From the NCBI RefSeq assembly GCF_002002885.1, contig NZ_CP019510.1, positions 1,798,001 through 1,862,000 on the forward strand: a stretch of DNA of 64,000 bases, read 5' to 3'. Shown piece by piece: positions 1-8,483 of this stretch. A program made the translations under genes and the position numbers. Below the pieces are notes generated by a model that was given only the letters and a program-made list of their open reading frames with translations, made no database searches and was not told where the DNA came from. The DNA is from Janthinobacterium sp. LM6 (GTDB taxonomy: Bacteria; Pseudomonadota; Gammaproteobacteria; Burkholderiales; Burkholderiaceae_D). Numbering within the stretch: the stretch's first letter is position 1; every line of letters begins with the position of its first letter.

Positions 1-2
1 TG

Positions 3-701
3 TTTGCCGACTACACGCATGCGCTCGAATCCGTGGGCCAGCACATCACGTTTGACTTGTCGAACCCCATGGTCATCGTCGGCCTCTTCATCGGCGGCCT
101 GATACCGTATCTGTTCGGCGCCATGGCGATGGAAGCCGTGGGCCGCGCGGCCGGCGCCGTGGTGGTGGAAGTGCGCCGGCAGTTCCGCGACATCAAGGGC
201 ATCATGGAAGGCACGGCGCGGCCCGAATACGACAAGGCCGTCGACATGCTGACGGCATCGGCCATCCGTGAAATGATCGTGCCGTCCCTGCTGCCCGTGG
301 TGGTGCCTATCGTCGTGGGCATGCTGCTGGGGCCTGCTGCACTGGGCGGTCTTTTGATGGGGACGATTGTGACGGGCCTGTTCGTGGCCATTTCCATGAC
401 CACGGGCGGCGGCGCCTGGGACAATGCGAAGAAATACATCGAGGATGGCCATTTCGGCGGCAAGGGTTCGGACGCGCACAAGGCGGCCGTCACGGGCGAC
501 ACGGTGGGCGACCCGTACAAGGATACGGCCGGTCCGGCAGTGAACCCCTTGATCAAGATCATCAATATCGTGGCCCTGCTGCTGGTGCCGCTGCTGCCGG
601 CCACGGGCTGGCTGGCCGTCAAGGCGCCGGCGCCCATCCACGCGCCCGTGCCGCCGATCCTGGCACCGGCCACACCCGTGCAAAGCTTGCCCGCGCAATA
701 A
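3..701 (+). CDS. hppA: Membrane-bound proton/sodium-pumping pyrophosphatase, C-terminal part (5' end outside window)
   Basis: This is the carboxy-terminal third of a membrane-integral pyrophosphatase, which hydrolyses cytoplasmic PPi to pump H+ or Na+ out of the cell. The open frame runs in from the window edge without a start, so the gene is partial. Visible are several long hydrophobic helices, the conserved stretch with [10 protein letters not shown] about 90 residues before the end, then the family signature [20 protein letters not shown] followed by a last membrane helix. The tail after that helix is rich in Ala and Pro. The ion specificity (K+-dependent Na+ versus H+) depends on residues upstream of the window, so it is not assigned. 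A GC-rich hairpin follows the stop codon. Confidence 0.93.
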   Translation, partial: FADYTHALESVGQHITFDLSNPMVIVGLFIGGLIPYLFGAMAMEAVGRAAGAVVVEVRRQFRDIKGIMEGTARPEYDKAVDMLTASAIREMIVPSLLPVVVPIVVGMLLGPAALGGLLMGTIVTGLFVAISMTTGGGAWDNAKKYIEDGHFGGKGSDAHKAAVTGDTVGDPYKDTAGPAVNPLIKIINIVALLLVPLLPATGWLAVKAPAPIHAPVPPILAPATPVQSLPAQ

Positions 702-716
702 GCTGCGCCGTCCCTG

Positions 717-754
717 CAGCCCCGTGGCCCGCGCCGCGGGGCTGTTTGCGTTTT
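717..754 (+). terminator. Probable rho-independent terminator after hppA
   Basis: An 8-bp perfect stem (CAGCCCCG at 717-724 with CGGGGCTG at 737-744, 12-nt loop) is followed by a T-rich run, TTTGCGTTTT. It lies 15 nt after the pyrophosphatase stop, which fits intrinsic termination. The T-tract is interrupted, so efficiency may be moderate. Confidence 0.6.
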
Positions 755-892
755 GTGCAGATGAAACTTTCCTGCCGTCCATATCCTCGGCGTATCAAAG
801 GTGAGCAATTGTTACGGCGCCTTTGCTTGTGCCGGCTCTCTGTCAATAATGGAATGAGCGTCACAGTTGGGCATGTAAGGCGGGAGGATGTC

Positions 893-1291
893 ATGGACAG
901 CATCAGCAGGAAGGGCGGCGCGCTGGCGGCGCTCTTGGTATTGGCGGTCACGGCGGGAGTGGCTCAGGCGGCGCCGGGCCGGCATGGCGGCTTTCACGGC
1001 GGCCACGGCCACTTCCACGGCCGTTCGCACGTGGGCGTCTGGGTGGGATCTCCGTGGTGGTATGGCTATGGTCCGGGCTGGTATGGCGACCCGTGGTATG
1101 GCTATCCCTATCCGTATGGACGCACGGTGCTCGTGCAGGCGCCGCCCGTCGTGCCTCCCGTTTACATCGAGCAGGGCGGCGAGCCGACGGCGCAGATGTG
1201 GTACTACTGCGCGAGGCCGCAGGGCTACTATCCCTATGTGAAAAATTGCAGTACGGCATGGCGTGCCGTAGCACCGGCCAGCGTGCGCTGA
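893..1291 (+). CDS. Small exported Gly/His/Tyr/Trp-rich protein
   Basis: A 132-residue protein of unknown function. The ATG at 893 is chosen over upstream starts because a GGGAGGA ribosome site lies just before it and because it then opens with a clean signal peptide (MDSISRKGG, then a hydrophobic core ending AQA). The mature part begins with a Gly/His/Phe-rich segment, continues with Trp/Tyr/Gly/Pro repeats (residues about 48-75), and ends in a more conserved module, WYYCARPQGYYPYVKNC, containing two cysteines. Similar WYYC...YYPYV...C tails are common in small exported proteins of Burkholderiales, without known role. The His-rich part could bind metal, but that is a guess. It is followed after 13 nt by a small lipoprotein gene, probably co-transcribed. 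Confidence 0.75.
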   Translation: MDSISRKGGALAALLVLAVTAGVAQAAPGRHGGFHGGHGHFHGRSHVGVWVGSPWWYGYGPGWYGDPWYGYPYPYGRTVLVQAPPVVPPVYIEQGGEPTAQMWYYCARPQGYYPYVKNCSTAWRAVAPASVR

Positions 1292-1304
1292 CGGGGAGGC
1301 GAAC

Positions 1305-1655
1305 ATGAACACGAAAGCGTTGATGGGGCGTGCCGGACTGCTGGCGCCCCTGCTGCTGGCCGCCTGCACGGTGCTGCCGGAAGGGCCGTCGGCCATGGCC
1401 TTGCCCGGCACGGGCAAGAGCCTCGAGCAATTCCGCGTCGATGACGGCAGTTGCCGTGGCTACGCGCAGGCGCAGCTGGCCGGCACGGGCGCGGCCGAGA
1501 GTTCCTCGCATGGCATGCAGCGCAGCTACGATGATTCTTATCAAAAATGCATGCATGCGAGCGGCCACAAGGTGCCCGTGGCCGGGCGGATGCTGGGCAG
1601 CGTGCCGGCGAATGCCGCCACGCCGCCGCCCGATACGCCGCCGCCCCGTTATTAG
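1305..1655 (+). CDS. Small putative lipoprotein
   Basis: A 116-residue exported protein. The N-terminus has a basic start, a hydrophobic stretch and a lipobox-like LLAAC with Cys near residue 21, so it is probably lipidated and membrane-anchored. The middle contains SCRGYAQAQLAG and YDDSYQKCMHASGH, a pattern seen at the C-terminus of glycine-zipper-type envelope lipoproteins, but the glycine zipper itself is not obvious here. The tail is Pro-rich (TPPPDTPPPRY). A GGGGAGG ribosome site precedes the ATG. It follows the Gly/His/Tyr-rich gene by 13 nt and ends 4 bases before the stop of the convergent TonB receptor gene. No specific function can be assigned. Confidence 0.72.
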   Translation: MNTKALMGRAGLLAPLLLAACTVLPEGPSAMALPGTGKSLEQFRVDDGSCRGYAQAQLAGTGAAESSSHGMQRSYDDSYQKCMHASGHKVPVAGRMLGSVPANAATPPPDTPPPRY

Positions 1656-1659
1656 CCGC

Positions 1660-3720
1660 TTAGAAGCGCGACGTCAGGCCGACGAACATGCGCCGTCCCG
1701 GCACGTAGTAGTCGACCAGACCATCGGCCATCGGGCCCTTCTTGAACAGGTTTTGCACGCCGCCACGCACCGTCCACTGGGGCGTGACCTTGTACGACAC
1801 GACGGTGTCGACGATGGTGTAGGCTTTGTCGGCCAGCTTGCCGGCATCGAGTTCCTTGCCCGTGTACTGGGCCGATACTTCGCCGAACAGCTGGTCGTTG
1901 ACTTGCCAGCCCAGCGCCGAGTACCACGACAGTTTTGGCGTCGACAGCAGGTTGGCGCCCGTGGTCAGGTTTTTCGCTTCCGCCATGTAGGTGACGTTGT
2001 TACGCCAGTTCAGGTTTTTCGTCAGCGGGATGGTGGCCGTCGCTTCCAGGCCGCTGGTGCGCGCCTTCTGGATATTCGTCATCTTGGTCCACCAGCGCTG
2101 CTGGTAAAAGCCCAGCGGCGCATAGTCGATCTTGTTCTTGAAATCCGTGTGGAAGTAAGTCAGACCCACATCCCAGCCATTCTGTTCCCACGCCACGCCG
2201 ATCTCGCCGGCCGTGCTCGTTTCCGGCTTCAGGTCCGCATTGCCGGCCATGTAGCAGTCGCCCGTGATGTAGCCCAGCGGTTTCAGGCTGCCGCAACCGC
2301 GTCCGGCCGAGTTGGTCGCCGCCGCCGGCGAGTTTTCCTTCAGGCTCGGGGCGCGGAAGCCTTGCGACACGCCGCCCTTGATGGTCCAGGCGGGGGCGGG
2401 GTGGTACACCAGGTACAGGCGCGGGCTGTAGTGGTTGCCGAACTTGCTGTGGTGATCGAGGCGCAGGCCGGCCGTGGCCGTCAAGTCCTCGCGCAAGAAC
2501 AATTGATCTTCCGCAAACAGGGCCGAGGTGGTGCCCGACAGGGTCGCGCCGCTCACGGTGTTGCCCAGATAATCGGTGGGCACGGTGCCGATGGTATTCG
2601 TGTTTGTCAATTCCTGGTGCTTCCACTGGCCGCCCATCACGAGCATTTGCTCGATGCCGCCCCAGCCGAGCCGTTTTTCCAGGCTGGCATCGAGCGTGCT
2701 GTCCTTGGATTTCGCCACCGTGCCGACGTCCTGGTTATCGAAGTCGTTGTGATACAGGTTGACCGTGGTCTTGCCGAAGTCCCAGCGGCCTTCGTAGCCG
2801 AGGCTGACGCTCTTGCGTATCAGCTTGTTGGCGCCCCAGCTGTAGACCAGCGGCTCGCCATCCGCATCATGCGCACTCGAATTGCTCGCTTCCTGCCTGC
2901 CATAGCTGGCGTCCAGCGACAGGTTCTGTTTCTTGTCCAGCGCCCAGGTCAGCTGACCCGAGACAGTCTGGTTGCGTTCGCCGCCCATGGCGCCCGCTTT
3001 GTCGAAGGATTTTTCATCGGGATTCTGGCGCGTCTGGCTCACGCCCAGGCGCATGCCGACCGTGTCCGACAGGGGGCCGGCCAGGTTCAAGCCCAGCTGG
3101 TGCGCCGTGCCGCGGTCGCTGTCCTGCGGTTGCGTGTAGTTGGCCGTGGCCGAGCCGTTCCACTTGCCCGGCACCTTGCGCGTGATGATGTTGATCACGC
3201 CGCCCATGGCGTCCGAACCGTACAGCGAGGACATGGGGCCGCGCACCACTTCGATGCGCTCGATCATGTCAGGCGAGATCCAGTTCAAGTCCTGGCGGCC
3301 CAGATCCGGACGGTAAGCCGTGTCGGCCGAGCTGCCCACGCGCTTGCCGTCGACCAGGATCAGGGTGTATTTGTCGGGCAAGCCGCGCAGCTTGATCTTC
3401 GATGCCTCACGCTCGGGGCTGCTGCCGCCCGTCACGCCGGGGATGCGGCGCAGCAAGGTGTTCAAGTCATACACGGGCTGGCGCTCGATTTCCTCGCGCG
3501 TGATGACGCTGATGCTGGCCGGCGCATCCTTGATGTCGATGGCCGTACCGGACGCCGTGACGACCACCGTGTTCATGGTGGGATCGGCGGCCACATTGCC
3601 TTCGGCCCAGGCGTTGCTGACGGCCAGCGAGAGCAGGCAGGGCAGGAGCAGGGCGGCGGAATGCATGGAGCGTGCGGGAGTGGAAACGGGGGCTGCGAAG
3701 GCGGGACTGCGCTGGGTCAT
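1660..3720 (-). CDS. TonB-dependent outer-membrane receptor (CirA/FepA-like, probably ferric siderophore)
   Basis: A 686-residue TonB-dependent receptor that would import an iron chelate across the outer membrane using TonB-ExbBD energy. The start at 3720 gives a signal peptide ending AWA. A TonB-box-like NTVVVTASG follows, then the plug domain (SISVITREEIERQP, IKLRGLPDKYTLILVDGKR, IERIEVVRGPMSSLYGSDA, GGVINIITRK) and a long beta-barrel ending in a terminal aromatic (LTSRF). The plug wording is closest to the CirA/FepA/IrgA group of catecholate-siderophore receptors, but the ligand cannot be read from sequence. A Fur-like 19-bp dyad sits about 100 bp upstream, consistent with iron-repressed expression. 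An upstream in-frame start (3945) would read through the Fur site and is rejected. Confidence 0.9.
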   Translation of the reverse strand: MTQRSPAFAAPVSTPARSMHSAALLLPCLLSLAVSNAWAEGNVAADPTMNTVVVTASGTAIDIKDAPASISVITREEIERQPVYDLNTLLRRIPGVTGGSSPEREASKIKLRGLPDKYTLILVDGKRVGSSADTAYRPDLGRQDLNWISPDMIERIEVVRGPMSSLYGSDAMGGVINIITRKVPGKWNGSATANYTQPQDSDRGTAHQLGLNLAGPLSDTVGMRLGVSQTRQNPDEKSFDKAGAMGGERNQTVSGQLTWALDKKQNLSLDASYGRQEASNSSAHDADGEPLVYSWGANKLIRKSVSLGYEGRWDFGKTTVNLYHNDFDNQDVGTVAKSKDSTLDASLEKRLGWGGIEQMLVMGGQWKHQELTNTNTIGTVPTDYLGNTVSGATLSGTTSALFAEDQLFLREDLTATAGLRLDHHSKFGNHYSPRLYLVYHPAPAWTIKGGVSQGFRAPSLKENSPAAATNSAGRGCGSLKPLGYITGDCYMAGNADLKPETSTAGEIGVAWEQNGWDVGLTYFHTDFKNKIDYAPLGFYQQRWWTKMTNIQKARTSGLEATATIPLTKNLNWRNNVTYMAEAKNLTTGANLLSTPKLSWYSALGWQVNDQLFGEVSAQYTGKELDAGKLADKAYTIVDTVVSYKVTPQWTVRGGVQNLFKKGPMADGLVDYYVPGRRMFVGLTSRF

Positions 3721-3821
3721 GGTGAACTTTCCGGATGTTGTTATTTCCTGGCTGCCTTCCGGGTGGCTCGGGTATGAATGAATGAAAAGAGTAAAAAATG
3801 CGCTCCCATTCTGCGAATGAG

Positions 3822-3840
3822 AATAAGAATCGTTCTTATT
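3822..3840 (-). promoter_or_regulatory. Fur box upstream of the TonB-dependent receptor
   Basis: A perfect 8-3-8 inverted repeat, AATAAGAA-TCG-TTCTTATT, matches the 19-bp dyad layout and A/T-rich half sites of Fur operators. It lies 102 bp from the receptor's start codon, in the right place to overlap the promoter. It also lies about 160 bp upstream of the divergent small exported protein at 4002, so it could affect both genes. Confidence 0.8.
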
Positions 3841-4001
3841 GTAATGCCATACTGGCAAGAAGGAAAGTGCTGAAAGGAAATAAAACACCGTTGCAAGGTG
3901 CGCATGGCAGGTGCAAACGTGAGAATTTGTTACCTTGGCTGGCATCTGGCGCGGCGTGTGCCAATAATGAAAGCCGTGCGATGGGTACTGGAGGAGGTGG
4001 C

Positions 4002-4439
4002 ATGAAGGGGATGATCACAACGCTACCGGCACTGGCTTGCGTCATGCTGCTCGCTGGCGGCCATGCCCGGGCGCAAGAGCCGGCTGCGCCCGCCGAGTCC
4101 TTGCCTGAGCCTTTGCCCGTGTGCCAGCTCGACCCGCGCGACAGCGGCAAGCTGGCGGTGGAACCGTGCCGCCCGGCGCCGCCCGTGCAGCCGCGCCGTT
4201 CCGTGGCGCAGGTGATCGGCCGCATGCCGGCGCAGCCTGCGTCACCGGTCGTGCCCATCGTGCCCCTGCCGCCCAGCCCGGCCGTGCCGATGCCGCGCGC
4301 ACCGCAGCCCATCGGCTCATGCGACTCAGGCGGTTGCCGCGATGCGGCAGGCGCGCGCTACGACGGCGCGGGCAACGCCACGCTCGATGCCAACGGGCGC
4401 ATCTGCCACCGCAATGGCGCTTTCATGCAGTGTTTTTAA
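4002..4439 (+). CDS. Small exported Pro-rich protein of unknown function
   Basis: A 145-residue protein. The ATG at 4002 is chosen because GGAGGAGG lies just upstream and because it opens directly into a signal peptide (MKGMITTLPALACVMLLAGG, cleavage after ARA). The mature region is strongly Pro/Ala/Val-rich (residues about 60-105) and ends with a short cysteine-bearing module: CDSGGCRDAAGARYDG, then a Gly/Asn-rich turn, then GRICHRNGAFMQCF. That four-cysteine tail looks like a small periplasmic fold, and similar tails occur in uncharacterised Burkholderiales proteins. The gene is divergent from the TonB receptor and stands alone. No function is proposed. Confidence 0.7.
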   Translation: MKGMITTLPALACVMLLAGGHARAQEPAAPAESLPEPLPVCQLDPRDSGKLAVEPCRPAPPVQPRRSVAQVIGRMPAQPASPVVPIVPLPPSPAVPMPRAPQPIGSCDSGGCRDAAGARYDGAGNATLDANGRICHRNGAFMQCF

Positions 4440-4507
4440 CTTTCTCATTCGCCAGCGCTGCAAGTTTTCGCTCGGTGCCCGTAAAAATGGCTACAATTGT
4501 CGCCGAC

Positions 4508-4529
4508 ATTACGTTTACGTAAACGTAAT
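4508..4529. promoter_or_regulatory. Perfect 22-bp palindrome, probable operator of the 3-hydroxyacyl-CoA dehydrogenase gene
   Basis: The 22 bases are a perfect palindrome: ATTACGTTTAC followed by its exact reverse complement. A -10-like TACAAT is at 4492-4497, so the palindrome covers the expected transcription start, as a repressor site would. The next gene starts 70 bp downstream. The repeated TTACGT/ACGTAA half-site resembles, from memory, operators of regulators of acyl-CoA and branched-chain amino-acid catabolism (LiuR, MerR family). The regulator's identity is inference. Confidence 0.65.
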
Positions 4530-4599
4530 AGCGTAATAATGGCATCGTGCATCAACCATCAGGCGCCGGGAACACGGCCCTTATCACTCAGGAGATTTC

Positions 4600-5358
4600 A
4601 TGCAGATTCAGGACAATGTATTCATCATCACGGGCGGCGCATCGGGTTTGGGCGCAGCCACGGCGCGCATGCTGACGGCGGCCGGCGGCAAGGTCGTGCT
4701 GGCCGACGTGCAGACGGAGGCGGGCCAGGCGCTGGCCGCTGAACTGAACGGCGTGTTTGTGCAGTGCGACGTGACGTCGGAAGAAGACGGCCTGGCCGTG
4801 GTGGCGGCGGCTACGAAGCTGGGCACCTTGCGCGGCCTGGTCAACTGCGCCGGCGTGGCGCCCGCCGTGAAAACCGTGGGCAAGGATGGCCCGCACCCGC
4901 TGGCACTGTTCCAGAAAGTCGTCAACATCAACCTGGTCGGCACCTTCAATATGTGCCGCCTGGCGGCCGACGCCATGGCGAAACAGGACGCGACGGCGGA
5001 AGGCGAGCGCGGCATCATCATCAACACGGCTTCCGTGGCGGCCTACGATGGCCAGATCGGCCAGGCGGCCTATGCCTCGTCGAAGGCGGCAGTGGTGGGA
5101 CTGACCCTGCCGATGGCGCGCGACCTGTCGCGCAACGGCATCCGCGTGATGACGGTGGCGCCCGGCATTTTCGAAACGCCGATGCTGCTCGGCATGCCGG
5201 CCGAAGTGCAGGATGCGCTGGGCAAGATGGTGCCGTTCCCTTCTCGCCTGGGCAAGCCCGGCGAATACGCGCAACTGGTGAAAGCCATCGTGGAAAACGT
5301 CATGCTCAATGGCGAAACGATCCGCCTGGATGGTGCGATCCGCATGCAACCCAAATAA
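4600..5358 (+). CDS. 3-hydroxyacyl-CoA dehydrogenase type 2 (SDR family)
   Basis: A 252-residue short-chain dehydrogenase of the HSD10 / type-2 3-hydroxyacyl-CoA dehydrogenase group, which oxidises 3-hydroxyacyl-CoA (for example 2-methyl-3-hydroxybutyryl-CoA in isoleucine breakdown) with NAD+. Visible are the Rossmann motif TGGASGLG (about residues 11-18), the NCAG structural motif, the catalytic Ser in NTASVAAYDGQIGQ, the YASSK (Tyr-x-x-x-Lys) active site and the PGIFETPM segment. The insert KTVGKDGPHPLALFQKVVNINLVGTFN is characteristic of the HSD10 group. CTCAGGAG lies before the ATG. The gene is monocistronic: a perfect palindrome precedes it and a strong terminator follows 35 nt after the stop. 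Confidence 0.9.
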   Translation: MQIQDNVFIITGGASGLGAATARMLTAAGGKVVLADVQTEAGQALAAELNGVFVQCDVTSEEDGLAVVAAATKLGTLRGLVNCAGVAPAVKTVGKDGPHPLALFQKVVNINLVGTFNMCRLAADAMAKQDATAEGERGIIINTASVAAYDGQIGQAAYASSKAAVVGLTLPMARDLSRNGIRVMTVAPGIFETPMLLGMPAEVQDALGKMVPFPSRLGKPGEYAQLVKAIVENVMLNGETIRLDGAIRMQPK

Positions 5359-5393
5359 GCGCGGCGCGATTTGATGTAGGATACCCCCGTATG

Positions 5394-5430
5394 GGGCGTA
5401 CAGCCTTGCCTGGCTGTGCGCCCTTTTTTT
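5394..5430 (+). terminator. Rho-independent terminator after the 3-hydroxyacyl-CoA dehydrogenase gene
   Basis: A 12-bp stem with one G-T wobble (GGGCGTACAGCC at 5394-5405, GGCTGTGCGCCC at 5412-5423) and a 6-nt loop is followed by seven T residues. It separates this gene from the gamma-glutamyltransferase gene, whose ATG lies 13 nt after the T-run. Confidence 0.9.
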
Positions 5431-5442
5431 ATCGGAGAATCC

Positions 5443-7218
5443 ATGATCGCATTGAAGCCGCTGGCGCTGAGCCTGACCTTGCTGGGAGCCCTCGCTGCCA
5501 GTCCCGCATTTGCCGAAGTGCCGCAGAAGGCGCCGGAAATCGCCACCGCGTATGCGGAAAAAAGTGGCTGGGCGGCGCAGAAATTCATGGTCGCCGCCGC
5601 CAATCCGCTGGCCGCCGATGCCGGCTACCAGATGTTGAAAAAGGGCGGCAGCGCCATCGACGCTGCCATCGCCACGCAGTTGGTGCTCACCCTGGTCGAG
5701 CCGCAATCGTCGGGCATCGGCGGCGGCGCCTTTTTGCTGTACTCCACGGCCAAGGGCGTGCAAGCGTTCGACGGACGCGAAACGGCGCCTGCTAGCGCCG
5801 ACGAACACCTGTTCCAGAATGCTGACGGCAGTCCCGTCTCGCGCGCCACGGGCGTGGTGGGCGGGCGTTCCGTGGGCGCGCCGGGCGTGCTGCGCATGCT
5901 GGAACTGGCGCACAAGGAACACGGCAAGCTGCCGTGGGCGACCCTTTTCGGCCCGGCCATCAAGCTGGCGCACGGCGGCTTTCCCGTCAGCCAGCGCCTC
6001 AACGGCTTGCTGAACTGGGACCAGGCCCTGAAGCGCGACCCTGTCGCCGCCGCGTATTTCTATGACCAGGAAGGCAAGGCCTGGCCCGTCGGCCACGTGC
6101 TGAAAAACCCGCAGCTGGCGCGCACCCTGCGCGAGATCGCCCGCGGCGGCGCCGACGCGTTTTACAACGGCCGCATCGCGCGCGACATCGCCGCCAAGGT
6201 GGCGGCGCATCCGACCAATCCGGGCAAGCTGACGGCGCAGGACATCGCCGGCTATCGCGCCAAGGTGCGCGAACCCGTCTGCAGCGATTACAAGGCCTGG
6301 ACCGTGTGCGGCATGCCGCCGCCATCGTCGGGCGGCATCGCCATCGCGCAGATGCTGGGCATGCTGGAAGTGAAGGATATCCGGCCGTATGCGCCCGTCG
6401 ACGGCGTGCCCGATGCGCAGGCGATACACCTGTTCTCGGAAGCGGGGCGCCTGGCTTACGCGGACCGCAACCGTTACGTGGCCGACACGGATTTCGTGCC
6501 GCTGCCCGGTAACGGCATCGCCTCGATGCTCGATAAAACCTACCTGGCGCAGCGCGCCGCCTTGATCGGCGACAAATCCATGGGCAAGGCCTTGCCCGGT
6601 ACGCCGCCCGGCATGCAGGTAGCGTGGGGCATGGACAACGCCTTGCAGCGCCCGTCGACCTCGCACCTGGTGGCGGTGGACGCTTTTGGGGGCGGCCTGT
6701 CGATGACCACCAGCGTGGAAGATGCGTTCGGTTCGCGCCAGATGGTCGACGGCTTCCTGCTGAATAACCAGTTGACGGATTTTTCGTTCGATTCGCGCGA
6801 TGCGGACGGCCCCATCGCCAACCGGGTCGAAGCGGGCAAGCGCCCGCGCAGCGCCATGTCGCCCACCCTCGTGTTCGAGAAGGGCACGCACAAGCTGGTG
6901 CTGGCCACGGGTTCCCCGGGCGGCTCGTCCATCATCAACTATGTCGCCAAGGTCCTGGTCGGCACCATGGACTGGGGCCTGAACGTGCAGCAGGCGATCA
7001 GCCTGCCGAACTTCGGCAGCCGCAACGGCCCGACGGAACTGGAAAAGGGCCGCGCGCCCGCAGCCCAGGTCGAGGCGCTGCAGGCGATGGGCCACGAGGT
7101 GCGCGTGATCGAACAGAATTCCGGTTTGCAGGGCATCATGCGGCTGAATGCGCATGGCAAGGATTTCTGGTTTGGCGGCGCCGATCCGCGTCGTGAAGGC
7201 ATGGTCAAGGGAGATTGA
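5443..7218 (+). CDS. ggt: Gamma-glutamyltransferase (periplasmic, self-processing)
   Basis: A 591-residue Ntn-hydrolase precursor that cleaves or transfers the gamma-glutamyl group of glutathione in the periplasm. The ATG at 5443 has a CGGAGA site and gives a signal peptide ending AFA. Family motifs visible are AANPLAADAGYQMLKKGGSAIDAAIA, QSSGIGGGAF, FDGRETAP, the processing site PSTSHLV in which Thr406 would become the new N-terminal nucleophile of the small subunit, GFLLNNQLTDFSF, RPRSAMSPTLVF and TGSPGGSSI. Length is normal for the family. The start codon lies right behind the preceding gene's terminator, so it probably has its own promoter overlapping that region, or is expressed by read-through. 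Confidence 0.95.
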   Translation: MIALKPLALSLTLLGALAASPAFAEVPQKAPEIATAYAEKSGWAAQKFMVAAANPLAADAGYQMLKKGGSAIDAAIATQLVLTLVEPQSSGIGGGAFLLYSTAKGVQAFDGRETAPASADEHLFQNADGSPVSRATGVVGGRSVGAPGVLRMLELAHKEHGKLPWATLFGPAIKLAHGGFPVSQRLNGLLNWDQALKRDPVAAAYFYDQEGKAWPVGHVLKNPQLARTLREIARGGADAFYNGRIARDIAAKVAAHPTNPGKLTAQDIAGYRAKVREPVCSDYKAWTVCGMPPPSSGGIAIAQMLGMLEVKDIRPYAPVDGVPDAQAIHLFSEAGRLAYADRNRYVADTDFVPLPGNGIASMLDKTYLAQRAALIGDKSMGKALPGTPPGMQVAWGMDNALQRPSTSHLVAVDAFGGGLSMTTSVEDAFGSRQMVDGFLLNNQLTDFSFDSRDADGPIANRVEAGKRPRSAMSPTLVFEKGTHKLVLATGSPGGSSIINYVAKVLVGTMDWGLNVQQAISLPNFGSRNGPTELEKGRAPAAQVEALQAMGHEVRVIEQNSGLQGIMRLNAHGKDFWFGGADPRREGMVKGD

Positions 7219-7259
7219 AACTTTTCCACAAAGTATCAAGACCCTGCTAATCTGCCGGC

Positions 7260-8429
7260 ATGGGAATGCAAAATAAAACAGGCTTGATACTCACGGGAGG
7301 AGGCGCCCGTGCCGCCTACCAGGTGGGCGTGCTGCAGGCGATTTCGGCGATTCTGTGGGAAGCGGGCTGGGCGCCGGCGCGCAACCCGTTCGACATCATC
7401 TGCGGCACCTCGGCCGGCGCCATCAACGCCACGGCGCTGGCCTGCCGCGCGGATAACTTCGGCGAAGGCGTGCAAAAGCTGCTCGACGTCTGGCAGCACA
7501 TCGAAGTCGAGCAAGTGTATCGGGCCGATTCGCTGGGCGTGATCCGCTCGGGCGCACGCTGGCTGTCGCTGCTGTCTTTTGGCTGGCTGCTGCGCCAGTG
7601 GCATGCCTCGCCGCCCAGCTCCCTGCTCGACAATACGCCGCTGGTCAGCCTGCTGCACCGCATGCTCGACCTGCCGCGCCTGGACGCGGCCCTGGCCGAC
7701 GGCCTGCTGCATGCGCTGGCCGTGACGGCGTCGTCGTACTCGGGCAGCCGCCACATGACGTTTTACCAGACGGCCGAGGATATCGCGCCCTGGGTGCGCA
7801 CGCAGCGCCTGGCCCTGCCGGACCAGATCGGCGTGGAGCACTTGCTCGCCTCGGCCGCCATCCCCTTCATCTTTCCCGCCGTGCCCCTGTACGTGGGCGG
7901 CCAGCGCGAATACTGCGGCGACGGTTCCATGCGCCAGCTGGCGCCGATCTCGCCGGCCATCCACCTGGGCGCGAACAAGGTGCTGGTGGTGGGGGCGGGG
8001 CGCATGACGGAGCCGGCGCCCGCCGCGTCCGAAGCGGCACGCTACCCGAGCCTGGCGCAGATTGCCGGCCACGCGCTGTCGTCGATTTTCCTCGATGGCC
8101 TGGCCGTCGACATCGAACGCCTGAACCGCATCAACCTGACCCTGTCGATGCTGCCGCCCGAATTGCTGGGCAAGACGGCCTTGCGGCCCGTGGAATTGCT
8201 GGTCATCGCGCCGTCCGAGCGGCTCGACGCCATCGCCAGCCGGCATATCGGCAGTTTGCCCCGCCCCATCCGCACCATGTTGTCGGGTATCGGCGCGGCC
8301 GAAGCGCGCGGCGCGGCGCTGGCATCGTATTTATTGTTCGAATCGACGTATACTAACGAGCTGATCCGTCTTGGACAGCGCGATACGCAAGCCCGCAAGG
8401 ATGATGTCCTGGCGTTCTTTGGTTCCTGA
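7260..8429 (+). CDS. Patatin-like phospholipase / serine hydrolase
   Basis: A 389-residue patatin-domain protein, predicted to hydrolyse acyl esters of lipids with a Ser-Asp dyad. The oxyanion loop GGGARAAY is at residues 13-20, the nucleophile is Ser51 in GTSAG, and the acid is Asp221 in the D-G-S motif (commonly D-G-G/A in the family). There is no signal peptide, so it is probably cytoplasmic or membrane-associated. The C-terminal third (from about residue 250) carries helices without a recognised domain. The start is uncertain: neither ATG 7260 nor ATG 7266 has a good ribosome site. It begins 42 nt after ggt and precedes the large sensor kinase by about 50 nt. Confidence 0.88.
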   Translation: MGMQNKTGLILTGGGARAAYQVGVLQAISAILWEAGWAPARNPFDIICGTSAGAINATALACRADNFGEGVQKLLDVWQHIEVEQVYRADSLGVIRSGARWLSLLSFGWLLRQWHASPPSSLLDNTPLVSLLHRMLDLPRLDAALADGLLHALAVTASSYSGSRHMTFYQTAEDIAPWVRTQRLALPDQIGVEHLLASAAIPFIFPAVPLYVGGQREYCGDGSMRQLAPISPAIHLGANKVLVVGAGRMTEPAPAASEAARYPSLAQIAGHALSSIFLDGLAVDIERLNRINLTLSMLPPELLGKTALRPVELLVIAPSERLDAIASRHIGSLPRPIRTMLSGIGAAEARGAALASYLLFESTYTNELIRLGQRDTQARKDDVLAFFGS

Positions 8430-8483
8430 GACGGCCCCTGGAGCGGTGTGCGGGTTTTTCGCGTTTTTTTTGACAGGACGATT

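Noticed and set aside
1330..3777. 815-codon plus-strand open frame over the TonB receptor
   Set aside because: Overlaps the lipoprotein gene and mirrors the receptor; sequence is Arg/Ala/Val shadow without motifs.
4588..7239. Long open frame on the minus strand opposite the dehydrogenase and ggt genes
   Set aside because: Its translation is Arg/His/Gln-rich low-complexity sequence, the usual antisense shadow of GC-rich codons; the plus-strand genes have full catalytic motifs.
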